This document shows positions 25,465 through 35,408 of a stretch of 35,421 nt of DNA, piece after piece. Numbering within the stretch: position 1 is the first letter of the stretch; each line of letters begins with the position of its first letter. The position numbers were made by a program, and so were the translations under genes. The notes under the pieces were generated by a model that was not told the origin of the DNA, searched no databases, and saw only the letters and a list, made by a program, of their open reading frames with translations. The stretch is from Chloroflexota bacterium. GTDB taxonomy: Bacteria > Chloroflexota > Anaerolineae > Caldilineales > Caldilineaceae. The stretch is from the NCBI GenBank assembly GCA_003577005.1, contig QEUW01000031.1:1-35421 (forward strand). The letters run 5' to 3'.

Positions 25465-28400
25465 GCATCGATTCCAAGCTCCCTGAGAAATCGGATGACG
25501 ATCCCCCTCCTTAACTCGTCATGGCAAAACTGATTGCCATAAGTACGCAAGCAACCATAGCAACTGCTGTCACCTTCGAGGCCACCACATTGGCAGTTTG
25601 CCAGCTTTTTCAGAGCGGTGCCTAGCACTGCTTTCAGAGTCTCTTCATCACGGGCGATCCGCCGCACGTGGCCGGCCCCTCCCGGTACATCATCAAAGAG
25701 CACGAGCGCGGGTCGATGCGGATCGCCTGCGTATGGATAAAGACAGCCATCGAGATCCTGTCGGTCAATGTCCAGGGCCAGGCTGGCCCCTTCCAGAAGC
25801 GCATACAAGAGCGAATGCCAGAACCCCGGCGCATTGCTGGCATATCCATGCCACTGTAATTGAAGAATATCGGTCTTGAATTCGTGACCCAGATAGGTCC
25901 GTTTCAGCGGTCCTCCGCAGTCCGTTCCCCACGGCGTGGGGTGCGGGCTCCGTAACGGCTCATTCTGGAGGAGCGTATAACCACAGCTATGACAGACCCT
26001 GAACCCCAGATAGCCAGCGTGGTTGATCACCGCTAATTCGCCCTCGGAGGCAGGGATCGCCAGGAGCATCGTCCGCCCCAACTCAAGCCTCAGTCTCTCC
26101 TCTTCTTTTGACTGGCCCGCATAGTAGGTCCTCGTCGTATAGGTTCGCTGCGGCCGCTCCTCGCCCGGATTCCCGGGCGGCTCGGTACTGGCAATAAAGC
26201 CAAATTCCGGGATCAAAAACGCATCATTGGTGCGCCTCAACGGTTGTCGACAAGCCCGACAAACCTCCAGTTGTTCGATGGCCTCAGCCGGCACCCGCTG
26301 GTAATATTGGCAGCTGTCACAAATGGCATAGCGATAGGTGCGCCATCCCCGATCAGGAAGGCGCTTCAGATACCGGCTTGTCCACAATTTTCCTCCGGCC
26401 ACAACTTGACCACCAGGGGCATATTCCGACAGCGCAATCCGCAAATCTCGGTCGAGTTGGAGTCTCCGCGCCTCCTCGCCGTGATGTAAGATTTGCAGGT
26501 TGACAATATCCACAGGAAAGCCGTACTTGGGAATGACATTTTGGCTGGAGAGGTAACTGATCAGGTAGGCTCTCTTGATGGTATTGATAACACGCAGGAT
26601 AAAGTCAGACGGCTTATGGTTTGCGATGAGATAGGCACGGGCTTCATTGAGCTTCTGAACATCATCGGTCACCTTTGCTTCAGCAACCAGGAGTACACCT
26701 TCTTCTTGGTCAAACAGTCCGTTCACCCATCCCCAACTATCGAGCTGCAAAGGTTGGTGAAGCGGTAGCGGTACAATTCTCTGCAATGATAACAAGAGGG
26801 TGTGCGGTCGCCTCGCCAGATAATTCCTGAAAAGTTCGGGCCCCCTTTTTTCATCGTTGAAGAAGAAGGATTCTACGCTACCAAATGTCGCCGGATTCTC
26901 CTTCCAGAACGCAGCCAGGGCCGTTGCATACACGTGTCTCCGTACGATCTTTTCGTTCGCAATTTCGAAGTGAGGCGCACTGATCTCGCCGGAAACCAAA
27001 GGCTTGGGGTCGTTGAATAGACTTAGATCGTGAGATCGCCGCTGAGCGAATGTCAGAGCAAATGCCGTCGAGGTGGTGCGTCTCCCCGCTCGCCCTGCCC
27101 GCTGTACATAATTGGCAGCCGAGGGCGGCATATTGCGCATGAAAACGGCCTCGAGTTCGCCGACATCGACGCCCAGTTCAAATGTAGTCGAACAGCTCAG
27201 CACATTCACATCGCCACGGATGAACTTGCTTTGTAGTTCTGCCGCGGCCTCACTCGTTAACTGGGCCGTATGTTCTTCCGCCACTAGCTCAATGGGATCG
27301 ATCTGGGTGTACAAGGTGCGATAGTGATTGTGGGCAAATACTTGCGCCGGGTCACATGGCTGCAGACTCCCTGTGCATAGATAGGTAGGGCATACGCCGC
27401 GCAGGTTGAAGTAGGTAAGGTAGTTGCAGGTATCACAGATATACCACTCGAGTTCTGCCTCGCTGAAAACCGGCCGCAGTTCCCAAAAATCAGGTTTTAT
27501 CCGGTAGACCAGATCACCACCGCGCAAGGTGAGCGGGGAGAAGTATTCATGCCAGCAATTAGAGGAATCGTGCAACGCCAACGCGCTTGCCCATAGCTGC
27601 GCCAAGACTTGATTGCAGACATCATCTGACATTGCCAGTTTCAGCCGTTGCTGGGTAAGACGCCTCAAGTAATCCAAGCGGCTGTTCATGCCCCCTTTGC
27701 GGATAGGGTTCCAACTAAAAATATTCGCTTGCCCTTTGGAAGAGTCCCCCTGTGCCTTTTTCCCTTTGAAAAAGTATTCTCGATTTCTGGGGGAGAAGAA
27801 CTCATCTGTGGGCGATACGTTGTCTGGGAAAACAATGGCGCCCTTGGTCCGAAAACTATCCAGCAGAATCTGGAACAGTGTCCATACTTCGTCTTCGTTT
27901 AGGCCCCACCACAGCAACGGCGCTGGGGGACGCCAGCGATCTGGCTTCACTAAGGAGAAGGCAAGACAACCGAGTCCCTCGAGGCTGTTTCTCCTGTCAA
28001 TCGCAAGCAACTCGTACAGCAGCCACTTCCAGACTTCATTCTTTTGCTCCTGAATGCTCTTTCCAGTTAGGATACCAAGACGCTCACCTACACGTCGTAG
28101 AGGCTCAACGAGATCTTGAACCCGCCAGTGGTTTTCAAGAACAGTGCTGCGCTGCTCTTCAAGCGTCTTGAGGATGATCCGCCGTCGCAAGATTTGGGCA
28201 TAGGTGCGAGAAAGGTAAGGAGCAAAGAAGGCTGCGTCCTGTCTACTATCAGAGAAAATCAACAACTGCCTGCTCTGTCTAGCCGCATCTATCTGTGCCG
28301 TTGAATGAGGTAAAGGAGCCGCAGTGGAACTCCACTCATTCTCGACAGTGATGTGTGAATCAACTTGAGCAGAAGCGCCAGTTTGAGGTGGAATCTGCTG

Positions 28401-30356
28401 GTAGAACGCGGTCGCGAGGACACTCGCTGTCGCATCGCTGCCAGGCAGAAACCGCCAGACCAATCCAGTAGGACTCTGTGAACCGCAGGCAGGACATGCG
28501 TGTACTTTGCCGTCCTTGGAACTTTTGACAGAGATAACGGTTACATAGTGGGCTGAACCACACTCGCACAGGGGTGAAACGAGCGAGTCCTTGTCAATCG
28601 CACCACACACTGTACAGAGCTTGTATCGCTCCCCCGGTGTTTCTTCTATTTCTTCGCCGTAACTCACCAGTTCGTCTTCATCTTCGGGGACGTTCTCATT
28701 TCGATCATCCAGCAGTAAGTAGAACCGGAGATTGCCCGCAAACTCAAAGGATTTTTTTCCCGGCTGCTTCAGGACGGATCTGCCATTGATGGGTCCTTCC
28801 TCTCCGGCGAGATATATCGCCCAACACTGTCGGCAGGTGGCTATTTCAAAGACTGCATAGCGTTGACCATCACCCTCTGTGTGTTCACGTCGCTCTAAAT
28901 AGAGGCGCCTCTCTGGCTGCGAAGAGAGATAGGCGCCTTCGATCGCCCGCACAAACAAGTGGTAACGCGCCGGGATCAGTGGCTGATCATCGCGCGCAGG
29001 GCGTGCGCGGGCCGCCAAGTCGACGAGAGCCACGAGGCACGCTTGTGCCTGAGGGAGATCGCCAAAGACTTCTCCGGCAATCTCAACAAGAGATTGCGGT
29101 CCTCTTTCCAGCGCCTGACGTACGGTCGCGACCTGTTCGTCGGCTTTCAAGACCTCATAGATAAACCAGAGAGGATCATCACCTGATACACTGTATGCAC
29201 CTTGCAAGATCTGTTCCGAGACGCCTGCCCTCCTACCTTCTTCGATCAGCGTATGGATGCATGTTTGTCCTGTTGCAGATTGAATTGTCTTCTGCCAGTT
29301 CAGGTAAAGCGTGGGTTGGGGACGAAATCGGTACTGGCTCAAACTGACCATCGGTAAGCGTTGTGCCTTCACGATGTCTTGTTGAACCGGGTCATCAGAA
29401 CGCCACCCCACACGTTCACCAAAGAGTTGGGCAGCGAAGCGTGCTACGTCTGGAAAATCTTTTTCTCCCTGGCCCAGTGTGGCACTCGTGGCGATACACT
29501 GGAGCACTCCTTGCTGCCCATTGACAACTCTATCCTTCAGCCGTCGTAACAGCATCGCCATCTCAATTCCCTTGGCGCCTGCATAGGTATGCACCTCATC
29601 AATGATGATGAACTTCCAATTGTCAGCATGTTCGCCGTCGAAGAAAACGTGATCATCGGGTCGCAGCAACAAGTACTCCAACATGGCGTAGTTGGTGAGC
29701 AGGATGTGAGGCGGCGTCTCTCTCATTCTTTCCCGTGACAGCAGTTCATTGGGATACGGCTCCCGCTCGAACACTTTTCTGTACTGCTCAATCGCTTTTC
29801 GTTCCTCTTGAAGTGTTTCACCAGTGTACCGACCAAAGGTAACGTGAGAATAGTTCCCTAACAGGTCTCGCATACGTGCCATTTGATCATTGGCAAGCGC
29901 GTTCATTGGGTACAAAAGGAGTGCGCGGACACCGGGTGATAGCTGACCATTCGCCTTCTGTTCGAATAGGTGATGCAAAACGGGGATAAGGAACGTTTCT
30001 GTCTTGCCACTACCAGTGCCCGTTGCGACGACAATGTTGCGTTTGTGTTGGACCAGTTTGCGAACAGCGACTTCTTGATGAAGATAGAGAGGGCGGTCTG
30101 GCGGCAACTTTGAGCTGTGCAAGTTTAGAAACTGCTGAGAGAGGACGCCTGCTTGCACCAATTGCTTGATGGTACGGCCGGTTTCAAAAGGGGGTGTGGC
30201 CTCCAAAATTGGTCCCTTGATAAATCGATCGGGCGTCCGTAGCGCATCTTCAAATTGTCGCTGGAGGGCTGGATCACGGAGACGAAACGTCGTCGAGAGA
30301 TAGCTAAGGTAGCTCTCCTGGATGGCTTGGGTGGTCCCGATGGGATCGAGAGGCAT
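25461..30356 (-). CDS. DEAD/DEAH-box helicase with DUF1998-type zinc C-terminus
   Basis: A 1631-residue superfamily-2 helicase; GGGGAG precedes the ATG. Motif I is ATGTGSGKT (111-119), Ia LLLYPMNALANDQ (146-158), Ib HILLTNYAMLEYLL (217-230), II DEVH (253-256) and III SAT (291-293). Motif VI YVQRAGRAGRR lies near 1082-1092. A DUF1998-like end (FDDVPGGAGHVRRI, then C1588, C1590, C1599, C1602, C1611) follows, as in MrfA/YprA and DruE-type helicases. It is about twice the length of MrfA because of a large insert between the RecA lobes, with several C-x2-C pairs (near 507, 579-600, 620, 972-994 and later 1346-1370, 1453) that look like zinc ribbons. It probably unwinds or translocates on DNA in defence or repair, together with the large protein encoded 38 bases upstream. 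Confidence 0.93.
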   Translation of the reverse strand: MPLDPIGTTQAIQESYLSYLSTTFRLRDPALQRQFEDALRTPDRFIKGPILEATPPFETGRTIKQLVQAGVLSQQFLNLHSSKLPPDRPLYLHQEVAVRKLVQHKRNIVVATGTGSGKTETFLIPVLHHLFEQKANGQLSPGVRALLLYPMNALANDQMARMRDLLGNYSHVTFGRYTGETLQEERKAIEQYRKVFEREPYPNELLSRERMRETPPHILLTNYAMLEYLLLRPDDHVFFDGEHADNWKFIIIDEVHTYAGAKGIEMAMLLRRLKDRVVNGQQGVLQCIATSATLGQGEKDFPDVARFAAQLFGERVGWRSDDPVQQDIVKAQRLPMVSLSQYRFRPQPTLYLNWQKTIQSATGQTCIHTLIEEGRRAGVSEQILQGAYSVSGDDPLWFIYEVLKADEQVATVRQALERGPQSLVEIAGEVFGDLPQAQACLVALVDLAARARPARDDQPLIPARYHLFVRAIEGAYLSSQPERRLYLERREHTEGDGQRYAVFEIATCRQCWAIYLAGEEGPINGRSVLKQPGKKSFEFAGNLRFYLLLDDRNENVPEDEDELVSYGEEIEETPGERYKLCTVCGAIDKDSLVSPLCECGSAHYVTVISVKSSKDGKVHACPACGSQSPTGLVWRFLPGSDATASVLATAFYQQIPPQTGASAQVDSHITVENEWSSTAAPLPHSTAQIDAARQSRQLLIFSDSRQDAAFFAPYLSRTYAQILRRRIILKTLEEQRSTVLENHWRVQDLVEPLRRVGERLGILTGKSIQEQKNEVWKWLLYELLAIDRRNSLEGLGCLAFSLVKPDRWRPPAPLLWWGLNEDEVWTLFQILLDSFRTKGAIVFPDNVSPTDEFFSPRNREYFFKGKKAQGDSSKGQANIFSWNPIRKGGMNSRLDYLRRLTQQRLKLAMSDDVCNQVLAQLWASALALHDSSNCWHEYFSPLTLRGGDLVYRIKPDFWELRPVFSEAELEWYICDTCNYLTYFNLRGVCPTYLCTGSLQPCDPAQVFAHNHYRTLYTQIDPIELVAEEHTAQLTSEAAAELQSKFIRGDVNVLSCSTTFELGVDVGELEAVFMRNMPPSAANYVQRAGRAGRRTTSTAFALTFAQRRSHDLSLFNDPKPLVSGEISAPHFEIANEKIVRRHVYATALAAFWKENPATFGSVESFFFNDEKRGPELFRNYLARRPHTLLLSLQRIVPLPLHQPLQLDSWGWVNGLFDQEEGVLLVAEAKVTDDVQKLNEARAYLIANHKPSDFILRVINTIKRAYLISYLSSQNVIPKYGFPVDIVNLQILHHGEEARRLQLDRDLRIALSEYAPGGQVVAGGKLWTSRYLKRLPDRGWRTYRYAICDSCQYYQRVPAEAIEQLEVCRACRQPLRRTNDAFLIPEFGFIASTEPPGNPGEERPQRTYTTRTYYAGQSKEEERLRLELGRTMLLAIPASEGELAVINHAGYLGFRVCHSCGYTLLQNEPLRSPHPTPWGTDCGGPLKRTYLGHEFKTDILQLQWHGYASNAPGFWHSLLYALLEGASLALDIDRQDLDGCLYPYAGDPHRPALVLFDDVPGGAGHVRRIARDEETLKAVLGTALKKLANCQCGGLEGDSSCYGCLRTYGNQFCHDELRRGIVIRFLRELGIDA

Positions 30357-30394
30357 GCTTGTACTCCCCGTTTGTGGGCTTGGCTAGTGTGAGA

Positions 30395-33300
30395 TTATGT
30401 TTCCCAAGCGATGTTGAACACTTCTATTGGTCCAACTAAAGGATGTTCCATAAGTTCTTCGCTTTGATTGGTCGCCTGGCTCCAGAATAATTTCTTGCAG
30501 CGCTGGCAATACATTGCGCCTTCGCCGTACTTGTCTTCGATAGCAGTGAGCTGATCTTTATTCGCATCATATTGGAACTTCACCGGATTGCCATCTTCAG
30601 TTTCGACGATGAAGGCTGGGTCTCCTTCAACTTCGAGCTTGCCCACATACCAGCCTTCATTGTCGCGTGTAACTACAATTTCCTCAGCGCTTGCGCTTGT
30701 TGGTAGCTGCCGGTTGATGATCTTTCCTAGAATGCTGATCCGGTACGTTCTGCCGCCAAGGCCGTGAGCATGGTCAGCGTCATCATAAATCGTGCGAATA
30801 GTGAATGTCTCACCTTGTCGAATATCACCTGCCGATGAGATCGCGATCACTTGCGTGTTCGGCGCGCGTAGGGCTGGCCGTGATGGGTGCGTCGTTGACC
30901 AAGGATCTTCAAGCGCAAAATGCAAAATATAGGGCCCCGGTGGTAAGCTTCTCGCATTTACTTTAATCGTCGTACTCGTGACGTCGTCGATAACTTGTTC
31001 CACAACTGGCTCGGTTGTGCTTGCAGCAAGACGCCACAGACGTAACTTCCTTTCTTTATTCTCCGTCTTGCCCTTTTCGATCCACTTCACGCTTAATACG
31101 ATGGTGTGGCCTTGCGATTCCTGAACACATTCGACTTCTTCAACTTCCCAACGAGTTCGAACGTGAAAGAGCGGGGCGGGGATAGTTTTCTGAGCCGATC
31201 CTGGTAATGTCAAGCACAATGTGCGCAGCGATGGCCCGTTACGCAACACATCTCGCAGGGCGAGTAGATCATATTTTGCTTTTCCGTGAAGCAGGCCTTT
31301 CCACGGGGCCACAGTCTGGCTGTTGTCGAGACTCAGCCTTACATCTCCCTCAAACGGTTCGGGGAACGCGATAAGCAGGAATACCTCGACCACTGTTTCC
31401 CAGTCCCCCAGCCACAATTCTTCGACTTGATTATGCCACCCTCCATACTGGTCGCCTTCTGGCCCCGTAATCCGCCATCGTAACTTTGGAATTGAGATTG
31501 CTAACGGAATTGGTTGGCCGGCTCGACTTGGGCTAGGTAGAGATAACACGCCCCGTATTGTGTCTTCACTCCCATCCACGCGCACATCAAAATTGTGATC
31601 GCCCAGATCAAGAAACTCGGCATCTGAGATAGGAGTGAATTGACTTTCGGGAGGAAGACAAAGCTTCGCCTGAACGAGCGGTGCCTTTCCAGGTTCATAC
31701 GGCAGATAGATAGATCTGTCGAAAGTAAGTGCAAGATGAGGAATCAGGCAAAAAGTTTCCCTCCAATCCTCAAAAGGAGGTTTGCGAACCCGAACCGTGA
31801 AAGTGCCCATAGAACCGCTGCCTAGCAGCGTCTCGTGTTCCAGCAGCACTTCAACTACCTGCTGGCTAGACTCGATCTGTAAAGCCTGATCAAGTTCACT
31901 CAAGCGGTAGTGTCGATCATCCACGCCACCGACAGCACTGGATGAGATCGACAGCCGCCACAAGGGCAATTCGGCGATGCTTCTCATACCGATCCGAATC
32001 CGGGGTGCAGATCCCGTATAGACAGCAATGCCCTCAGTTGTTACATGTGCTACCAGTTGTCCGGCGACAAGCTCAGTCGTCATTTCCGCCGAGACGACCG
32101 GAACAGAGATACTTCGTCCACGTCTGCTGAACTCTACTGTAGAAACATCTTTCAGATCCACAGCCCGGAGTGTGTACCCCTTCCAAGCCCCGGCGAGCGG
32201 CGCCTGCTCTAGCACACAGTGAGCTGGAGTAATCGAAAAATCTCTAGGGAGCGCGAGCCACACTTTAGCCGCCGGCAGTTCCATGTTGCCAATCAGCTTG
32301 CCTGAACGCCCATCGAAGGCCAGGAAAGGTCTCTCTTTGTTCAGGCCAGTAATGACCCAACGCCGCAATAGGCGGTCGCCACTCAAAAGAGTAAACTCGT
32401 ATTGATCGGCTGGGGCGAGAAGAGCTACCTCCAGTTGTTCAGTCTCCACCAGATCGTTTGTGCTTCTATATATCCGCAGCGGAAAAATCTGACGCTGCGC
32501 ATTGCTGACATCGCCTCCGATCACGAAAGCTACATCCTGGGTTGCTATATCAGCAGAGAGCTGTTGCAGCGAGCAACGGACCGTGACCTCGGTCGCAGCC
32601 AGATCCAAAGTAACCACAGGCGCACGAAATCTACCAAATGGCATCAGGCTTTGTTCTTGCACCAGCTCCTGTTCTTCCGATGCAGCTTGGACATGCCCCT
32701 GCCACCATTGAGTGAATCGATCTAGTACTCGTTCTGGTAGCCCTACGTCACTAGGCGCAGGGATAGCGGCGCCGAGACTGACCTGATGATATAGCTGGAC
32801 GGAATGGATGAGAAAACCCTCGGCAGGTTTTCCACCATGAAGCAAATAACGGCGGATCGGCTCGTCGACTCTGGAAAAGGCAGCAGGATAGTAAGCTAAC
32901 TCTTGTTGAAGCTTCTTCGCCTCCGCCTCAACTTCTGCTAGTTGCGCCATGCTATGCCTGATGGCAGCCTGTAGATGCACCTTTTCCTTGCCCTGCCGTA
33001 CCGTCGCGGCGATCAGACGTTCAACTTTTCTGAGGTCACCATACTGTCCACTCAGCGCGCTCCTCTTACGTCGAATAGTCTCTTGTAGCTCCTGATGCAT
33101 TCGCACCTTCGCCACTATCTCAGCGATGCTCTCGTTTTGGCCCAAAGCTGCCGTCAGGTCGGCGATATGCGCTCGTTTGTTCTGCAGCTCACATTGGGCA
33201 GCTATTAGCCGGCTGAGTTCAGGGTCTACCTCAGTTTGAATTCTCTGCCAGGCGTCTGCAGCGGCAGCTTCCCGCTCTTTGGCAGTTTGGAGCTGGCTCT

Positions 33301-34939
33301 GCAATATCTGGATCAGATCATCCGAAGTCTGAGCGGACGCGATGCCTACTGTTGTTGCTAGACGGCTAAGCTTCTCAGCCCCTTGCGCTAGGGCATCCTG
33401 ACGGCTCGCAATTTCTGCCAACACTGTCTCATGCTGGTTGTACAGTATGGCAAGTCGGTGTAACTGTTGCAAAAGGGTGGAAGATGGGGATTCAAGCTGT
33501 TCTGGCTCGATGGGAAGCGAGCCAAGCAATTCATCGATCCTCGTCCTTGCGCTTTGCTGCTCGGCCGTCGTTGAAGCAATCATTTGCTTCAACTCCTGCA
33601 CATGCTGTTCTGTATTTTTGTGATTCCGTTGATGGCGCCACCCCATAAGCCCCAGAAGAAGAGCAAGACCATAATAGAGGCCGGCCATCGGCCACCATAA
33701 CCACGATGCCGCCCCCTGCGCTACCAAACCACTGAGTACGACTGCGAAGGCAAAAAGAATGCAGGCCGGGGAAATCCACCACCAGAACGTTCTCTTGGTC
33801 GTGTGAGTGATCAGCGACAGTCTGCTTAACGCGTCTCTCTGTCGTGTCGTGGCAGCAGTAAGACTAATTATCGTCTCTTCCAAGTGCTCAAAAGGCAGAC
33901 CCACCAGCAGTGGACCATATGCGTGATTCCAGGGAAGAGAAAAAATTGTAGTCGATTGCTCATTCAATTGTTGGAGCAAGTCGTTTTCTTCTGATTGCAG
34001 CCGAGCCAATAACTCTCTCTGCTGGCAGATCATTGCATATTCGTCCCCTGCAGCCCCAATGGTTTCTGCCTGCGCGGCAATGTCCTGATCGCTTGGGGTG
34101 TAACAGGCAATCGTTTGTTCCAGATCGACTCTTAGGTTTTTGATTGCATTGATCTGCTCATCCAGTCGGTTGAGTTCGTTCTGAGACTGCTGCTGGAACG
34201 ACTCATAGTCGTCTGGCAGCTCTGCAAGGTCAGACAGATCAGGAGGGACACGGAAGCTTTCCAGTTTGTCCTCCAGTTGCCATAGCGTCAGGATTTCATC
34301 GTACGCATCTACACAGTATTGAAGCCATTTTAGCCTCTCCCGCTGTTGCTCAATGCTAGTTTGCTCCAGGAAACTCTGATATTGTTCTTCGGCTTGAACC
34401 CTTTTTGCATCCGCCTCTCGAAGCACGAGAAGTTCTTGAGCAATTTCTTTGGGGTCGGTCGGGTTCAACAGATCGCGTCGCACTAATGGGCTAACCACAC
34501 TCAAGAAATATTCGCTCAGACAACTGTTGGGAATACCGCCGTGAATCAGGATGGGAGTGACATAGCGCAGCCCGTCTGGTAGATCGAAAGTTGGCAAGTT
34601 GTGTTCTCTGAGCAATTCGAGGAAGCTCTCGCCCAGTTTTCGTTCCCAATTCGGATCCGGGACGAGGTCTAAAGTCTCCGCAACAGCAGTCCAGTAGTTG
34701 CCGTTGTTGTAGCCAACAGTTCCCATACCCACCAGAAAGCAGGCCAGACATGCTGGCGCCTTCGTGATGAGGAAGCTGATGCCTTTGGATGGATTAAGAG
34801 AGATGTGTCGGCAGATAAGTGCAGTAAGGTGCTCCTGATCGGCTTGCGAGAGGGCAACTTGTTCAATCAGGCTTACTTGTTCAAGTGCCCAGGAGAGCTT
34901 GATCTCGCACTGGAGGAGATCATGACAATCTTCCAGCAT
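30395..34939 (-). CDS. Large coiled-coil protein with membrane hairpin and beta-rich C-terminal half; helicase partner
   Basis: A 1514-residue protein; AGGAAA lies just before the ATG. Residues 1-160 are helical with a loop containing ILIHGGIPNSCLSEYFL. Long coiled coils run about 165-330 and 440-700. Between them a hydrophobic hairpin (386-434: WWWISPACILFAFAVVLSGL, then a second segment ending LLLGLMGW) should span the membrane twice, giving an SMC-like rod anchored in the membrane. Residues about 760-1450 are beta-rich, Ig-like in texture, with repeated Trp-containing strands. C1478/C1481 form a single C-x2-C near the end. I do not recognise the family. A two-gene unit with a DUF1998 helicase resembles Druantia III (DruH-DruE) in outline, but similarity to DruH could not be tested. 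It is the first gene of the minus-strand operon. Confidence 0.88.
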   Translation of the reverse strand: MLEDCHDLLQCEIKLSWALEQVSLIEQVALSQADQEHLTALICRHISLNPSKGISFLITKAPACLACFLVGMGTVGYNNGNYWTAVAETLDLVPDPNWERKLGESFLELLREHNLPTFDLPDGLRYVTPILIHGGIPNSCLSEYFLSVVSPLVRRDLLNPTDPKEIAQELLVLREADAKRVQAEEQYQSFLEQTSIEQQRERLKWLQYCVDAYDEILTLWQLEDKLESFRVPPDLSDLAELPDDYESFQQQSQNELNRLDEQINAIKNLRVDLEQTIACYTPSDQDIAAQAETIGAAGDEYAMICQQRELLARLQSEENDLLQQLNEQSTTIFSLPWNHAYGPLLVGLPFEHLEETIISLTAATTRQRDALSRLSLITHTTKRTFWWWISPACILFAFAVVLSGLVAQGAASWLWWPMAGLYYGLALLLGLMGWRHQRNHKNTEQHVQELKQMIASTTAEQQSARTRIDELLGSLPIEPEQLESPSSTLLQQLHRLAILYNQHETVLAEIASRQDALAQGAEKLSRLATTVGIASAQTSDDLIQILQSQLQTAKEREAAAADAWQRIQTEVDPELSRLIAAQCELQNKRAHIADLTAALGQNESIAEIVAKVRMHQELQETIRRKRSALSGQYGDLRKVERLIAATVRQGKEKVHLQAAIRHSMAQLAEVEAEAKKLQQELAYYPAAFSRVDEPIRRYLLHGGKPAEGFLIHSVQLYHQVSLGAAIPAPSDVGLPERVLDRFTQWWQGHVQAASEEQELVQEQSLMPFGRFRAPVVTLDLAATEVTVRCSLQQLSADIATQDVAFVIGGDVSNAQRQIFPLRIYRSTNDLVETEQLEVALLAPADQYEFTLLSGDRLLRRWVITGLNKERPFLAFDGRSGKLIGNMELPAAKVWLALPRDFSITPAHCVLEQAPLAGAWKGYTLRAVDLKDVSTVEFSRRGRSISVPVVSAEMTTELVAGQLVAHVTTEGIAVYTGSAPRIRIGMRSIAELPLWRLSISSSAVGGVDDRHYRLSELDQALQIESSQQVVEVLLEHETLLGSGSMGTFTVRVRKPPFEDWRETFCLIPHLALTFDRSIYLPYEPGKAPLVQAKLCLPPESQFTPISDAEFLDLGDHNFDVRVDGSEDTIRGVLSLPSPSRAGQPIPLAISIPKLRWRITGPEGDQYGGWHNQVEELWLGDWETVVEVFLLIAFPEPFEGDVRLSLDNSQTVAPWKGLLHGKAKYDLLALRDVLRNGPSLRTLCLTLPGSAQKTIPAPLFHVRTRWEVEEVECVQESQGHTIVLSVKWIEKGKTENKERKLRLWRLAASTTEPVVEQVIDDVTSTTIKVNARSLPPGPYILHFALEDPWSTTHPSRPALRAPNTQVIAISSAGDIRQGETFTIRTIYDDADHAHGLGGRTYRISILGKIINRQLPTSASAEEIVVTRDNEGWYVGKLEVEGDPAFIVETEDGNPVKFQYDANKDQLTAIEDKYGEGAMYCQRCKKLFWSQATNQSEELMEHPLVGPIEVFNIAWET

Positions 34940-35007
34940 AGTTTCCTGGCCTAATTTCTCATATAGACAAGGTATCTAGGAGACGTGACCACGGCAATCG
35001 GCCACAT

Positions 35008-35035
35008 CTCTTATCAAGATGCTTACCTGAGTCAA
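35008..35035 (-). promoter_or_regulatory. Candidate promoter of the helicase operon
   Basis: On the minus strand TTGACT (35035-35030) is followed after 16 bases by TAAGAG (35013-35008). The -35 is good and the -10 weak. It lies between a strong minus-strand terminator (35061-35095) and the ATG at 34939, where a promoter for this operon is expected. The leader would be about 60 bases. Confidence 0.35.
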
Positions 35036-35060
35036 CATTGATGAGTATCTGAAGCTGCAC

Positions 35061-35095
35061 AAAAAACACCCTCAGCCACACTGCCGGCTGAAGGT
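35061..35095 (-). terminator. Strong rho-independent terminator (minus strand)
   Basis: Read on the minus strand, ACCTTCAGCC and GGCTGAGGGT form a 10-bp stem with one G-T pair and loop GGCAGTGT, followed by GTTTTTTG (T-run at 35066-35061). It would end transcripts coming from the right edge or the putative small RNA at 35061-35212, and insulates the helicase operon. Confidence 0.8.
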
Positions 35096-35212
35096 GTACA
35101 TTTTCCAGGGGAGTGGTATATACTAGGACCACAAGCCCCCTGCTGTGGGGCAATGACTCAGCAGGCGGGTAGCCGGACGGGTGTTGCTGCACCTGACCGG
35201 CTTCTCTATTGT
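35061..35212 (-). ncRNA. Candidate structured small RNA
   Basis: About 150 bases between an extended -10 promoter (35217-35225) and the terminator (35061-35095), with no good ORF. Predicted stems are: AGCCGG/CCGGCT enclosing AGGTG/CACCC (35171-35202); CCTGCTG/CAGCAGG (35139-35145 / 35159-35165), which competes with GCCCC/GGGGC (35135-35139 / 35147-35151); GTGGT/ACCAC (35113-35117 / 35128-35132); and the terminator. The competing stems could be a switch. I recognise no known RNA family. Alternatively it is the 3' UTR of a gene beyond the right edge. Confidence 0.4.
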
Positions 35213-35216
35213 GTAG

Positions 35217-35225
35217 AATATATCA
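35217..35225 (-). promoter_or_regulatory. Extended -10 promoter element
   Basis: The minus strand reads TGATATATT, a TG-n-TATATT extended -10 box. The region 17 bases upstream (TTTCGT) is a poor -35, as extended -10 promoters allow. Initiation near 35210 would produce the structured transcript described above. Confidence 0.4.
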
Positions 35226-35350
35226 CAATCTGGAGTAGAACGAAAAGTCATAAAACCGGCGTATGGTTCTAGTCAGGCGGAAAACTGGTGCGGTTTTGTT
35301 ATGACAACAACGGTCGGGTGCGCCGGATGTGTCAAATTACGTGTGTAAAT

Positions 35351-35408
35351 GAAATGCATTTCCTCATCCATCAATCTCCCTCACGTCCCAGCGTGCGACC
35401 AGCTGGTC
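35351..35408. repeat. Two perfect 12-base palindromes
   Basis: GAAATGCATTTC (35351-35362) and GACCAGCTGGTC (35397-35408) are exact palindromes. A looser dyad TTAC-GTGT-GTAA lies just upstream (about 35337-35348). They may be operator sites, or chance. The second overlaps the possible coding end described next. Confidence 0.25.

Noticed and set aside
35171..35202. Resemblance to the SRP (4.5S) RNA loop (GGTCAGGT)
   Set aside because: The conserved GGAA-containing apical part and the long rod of SRP RNA are missing.
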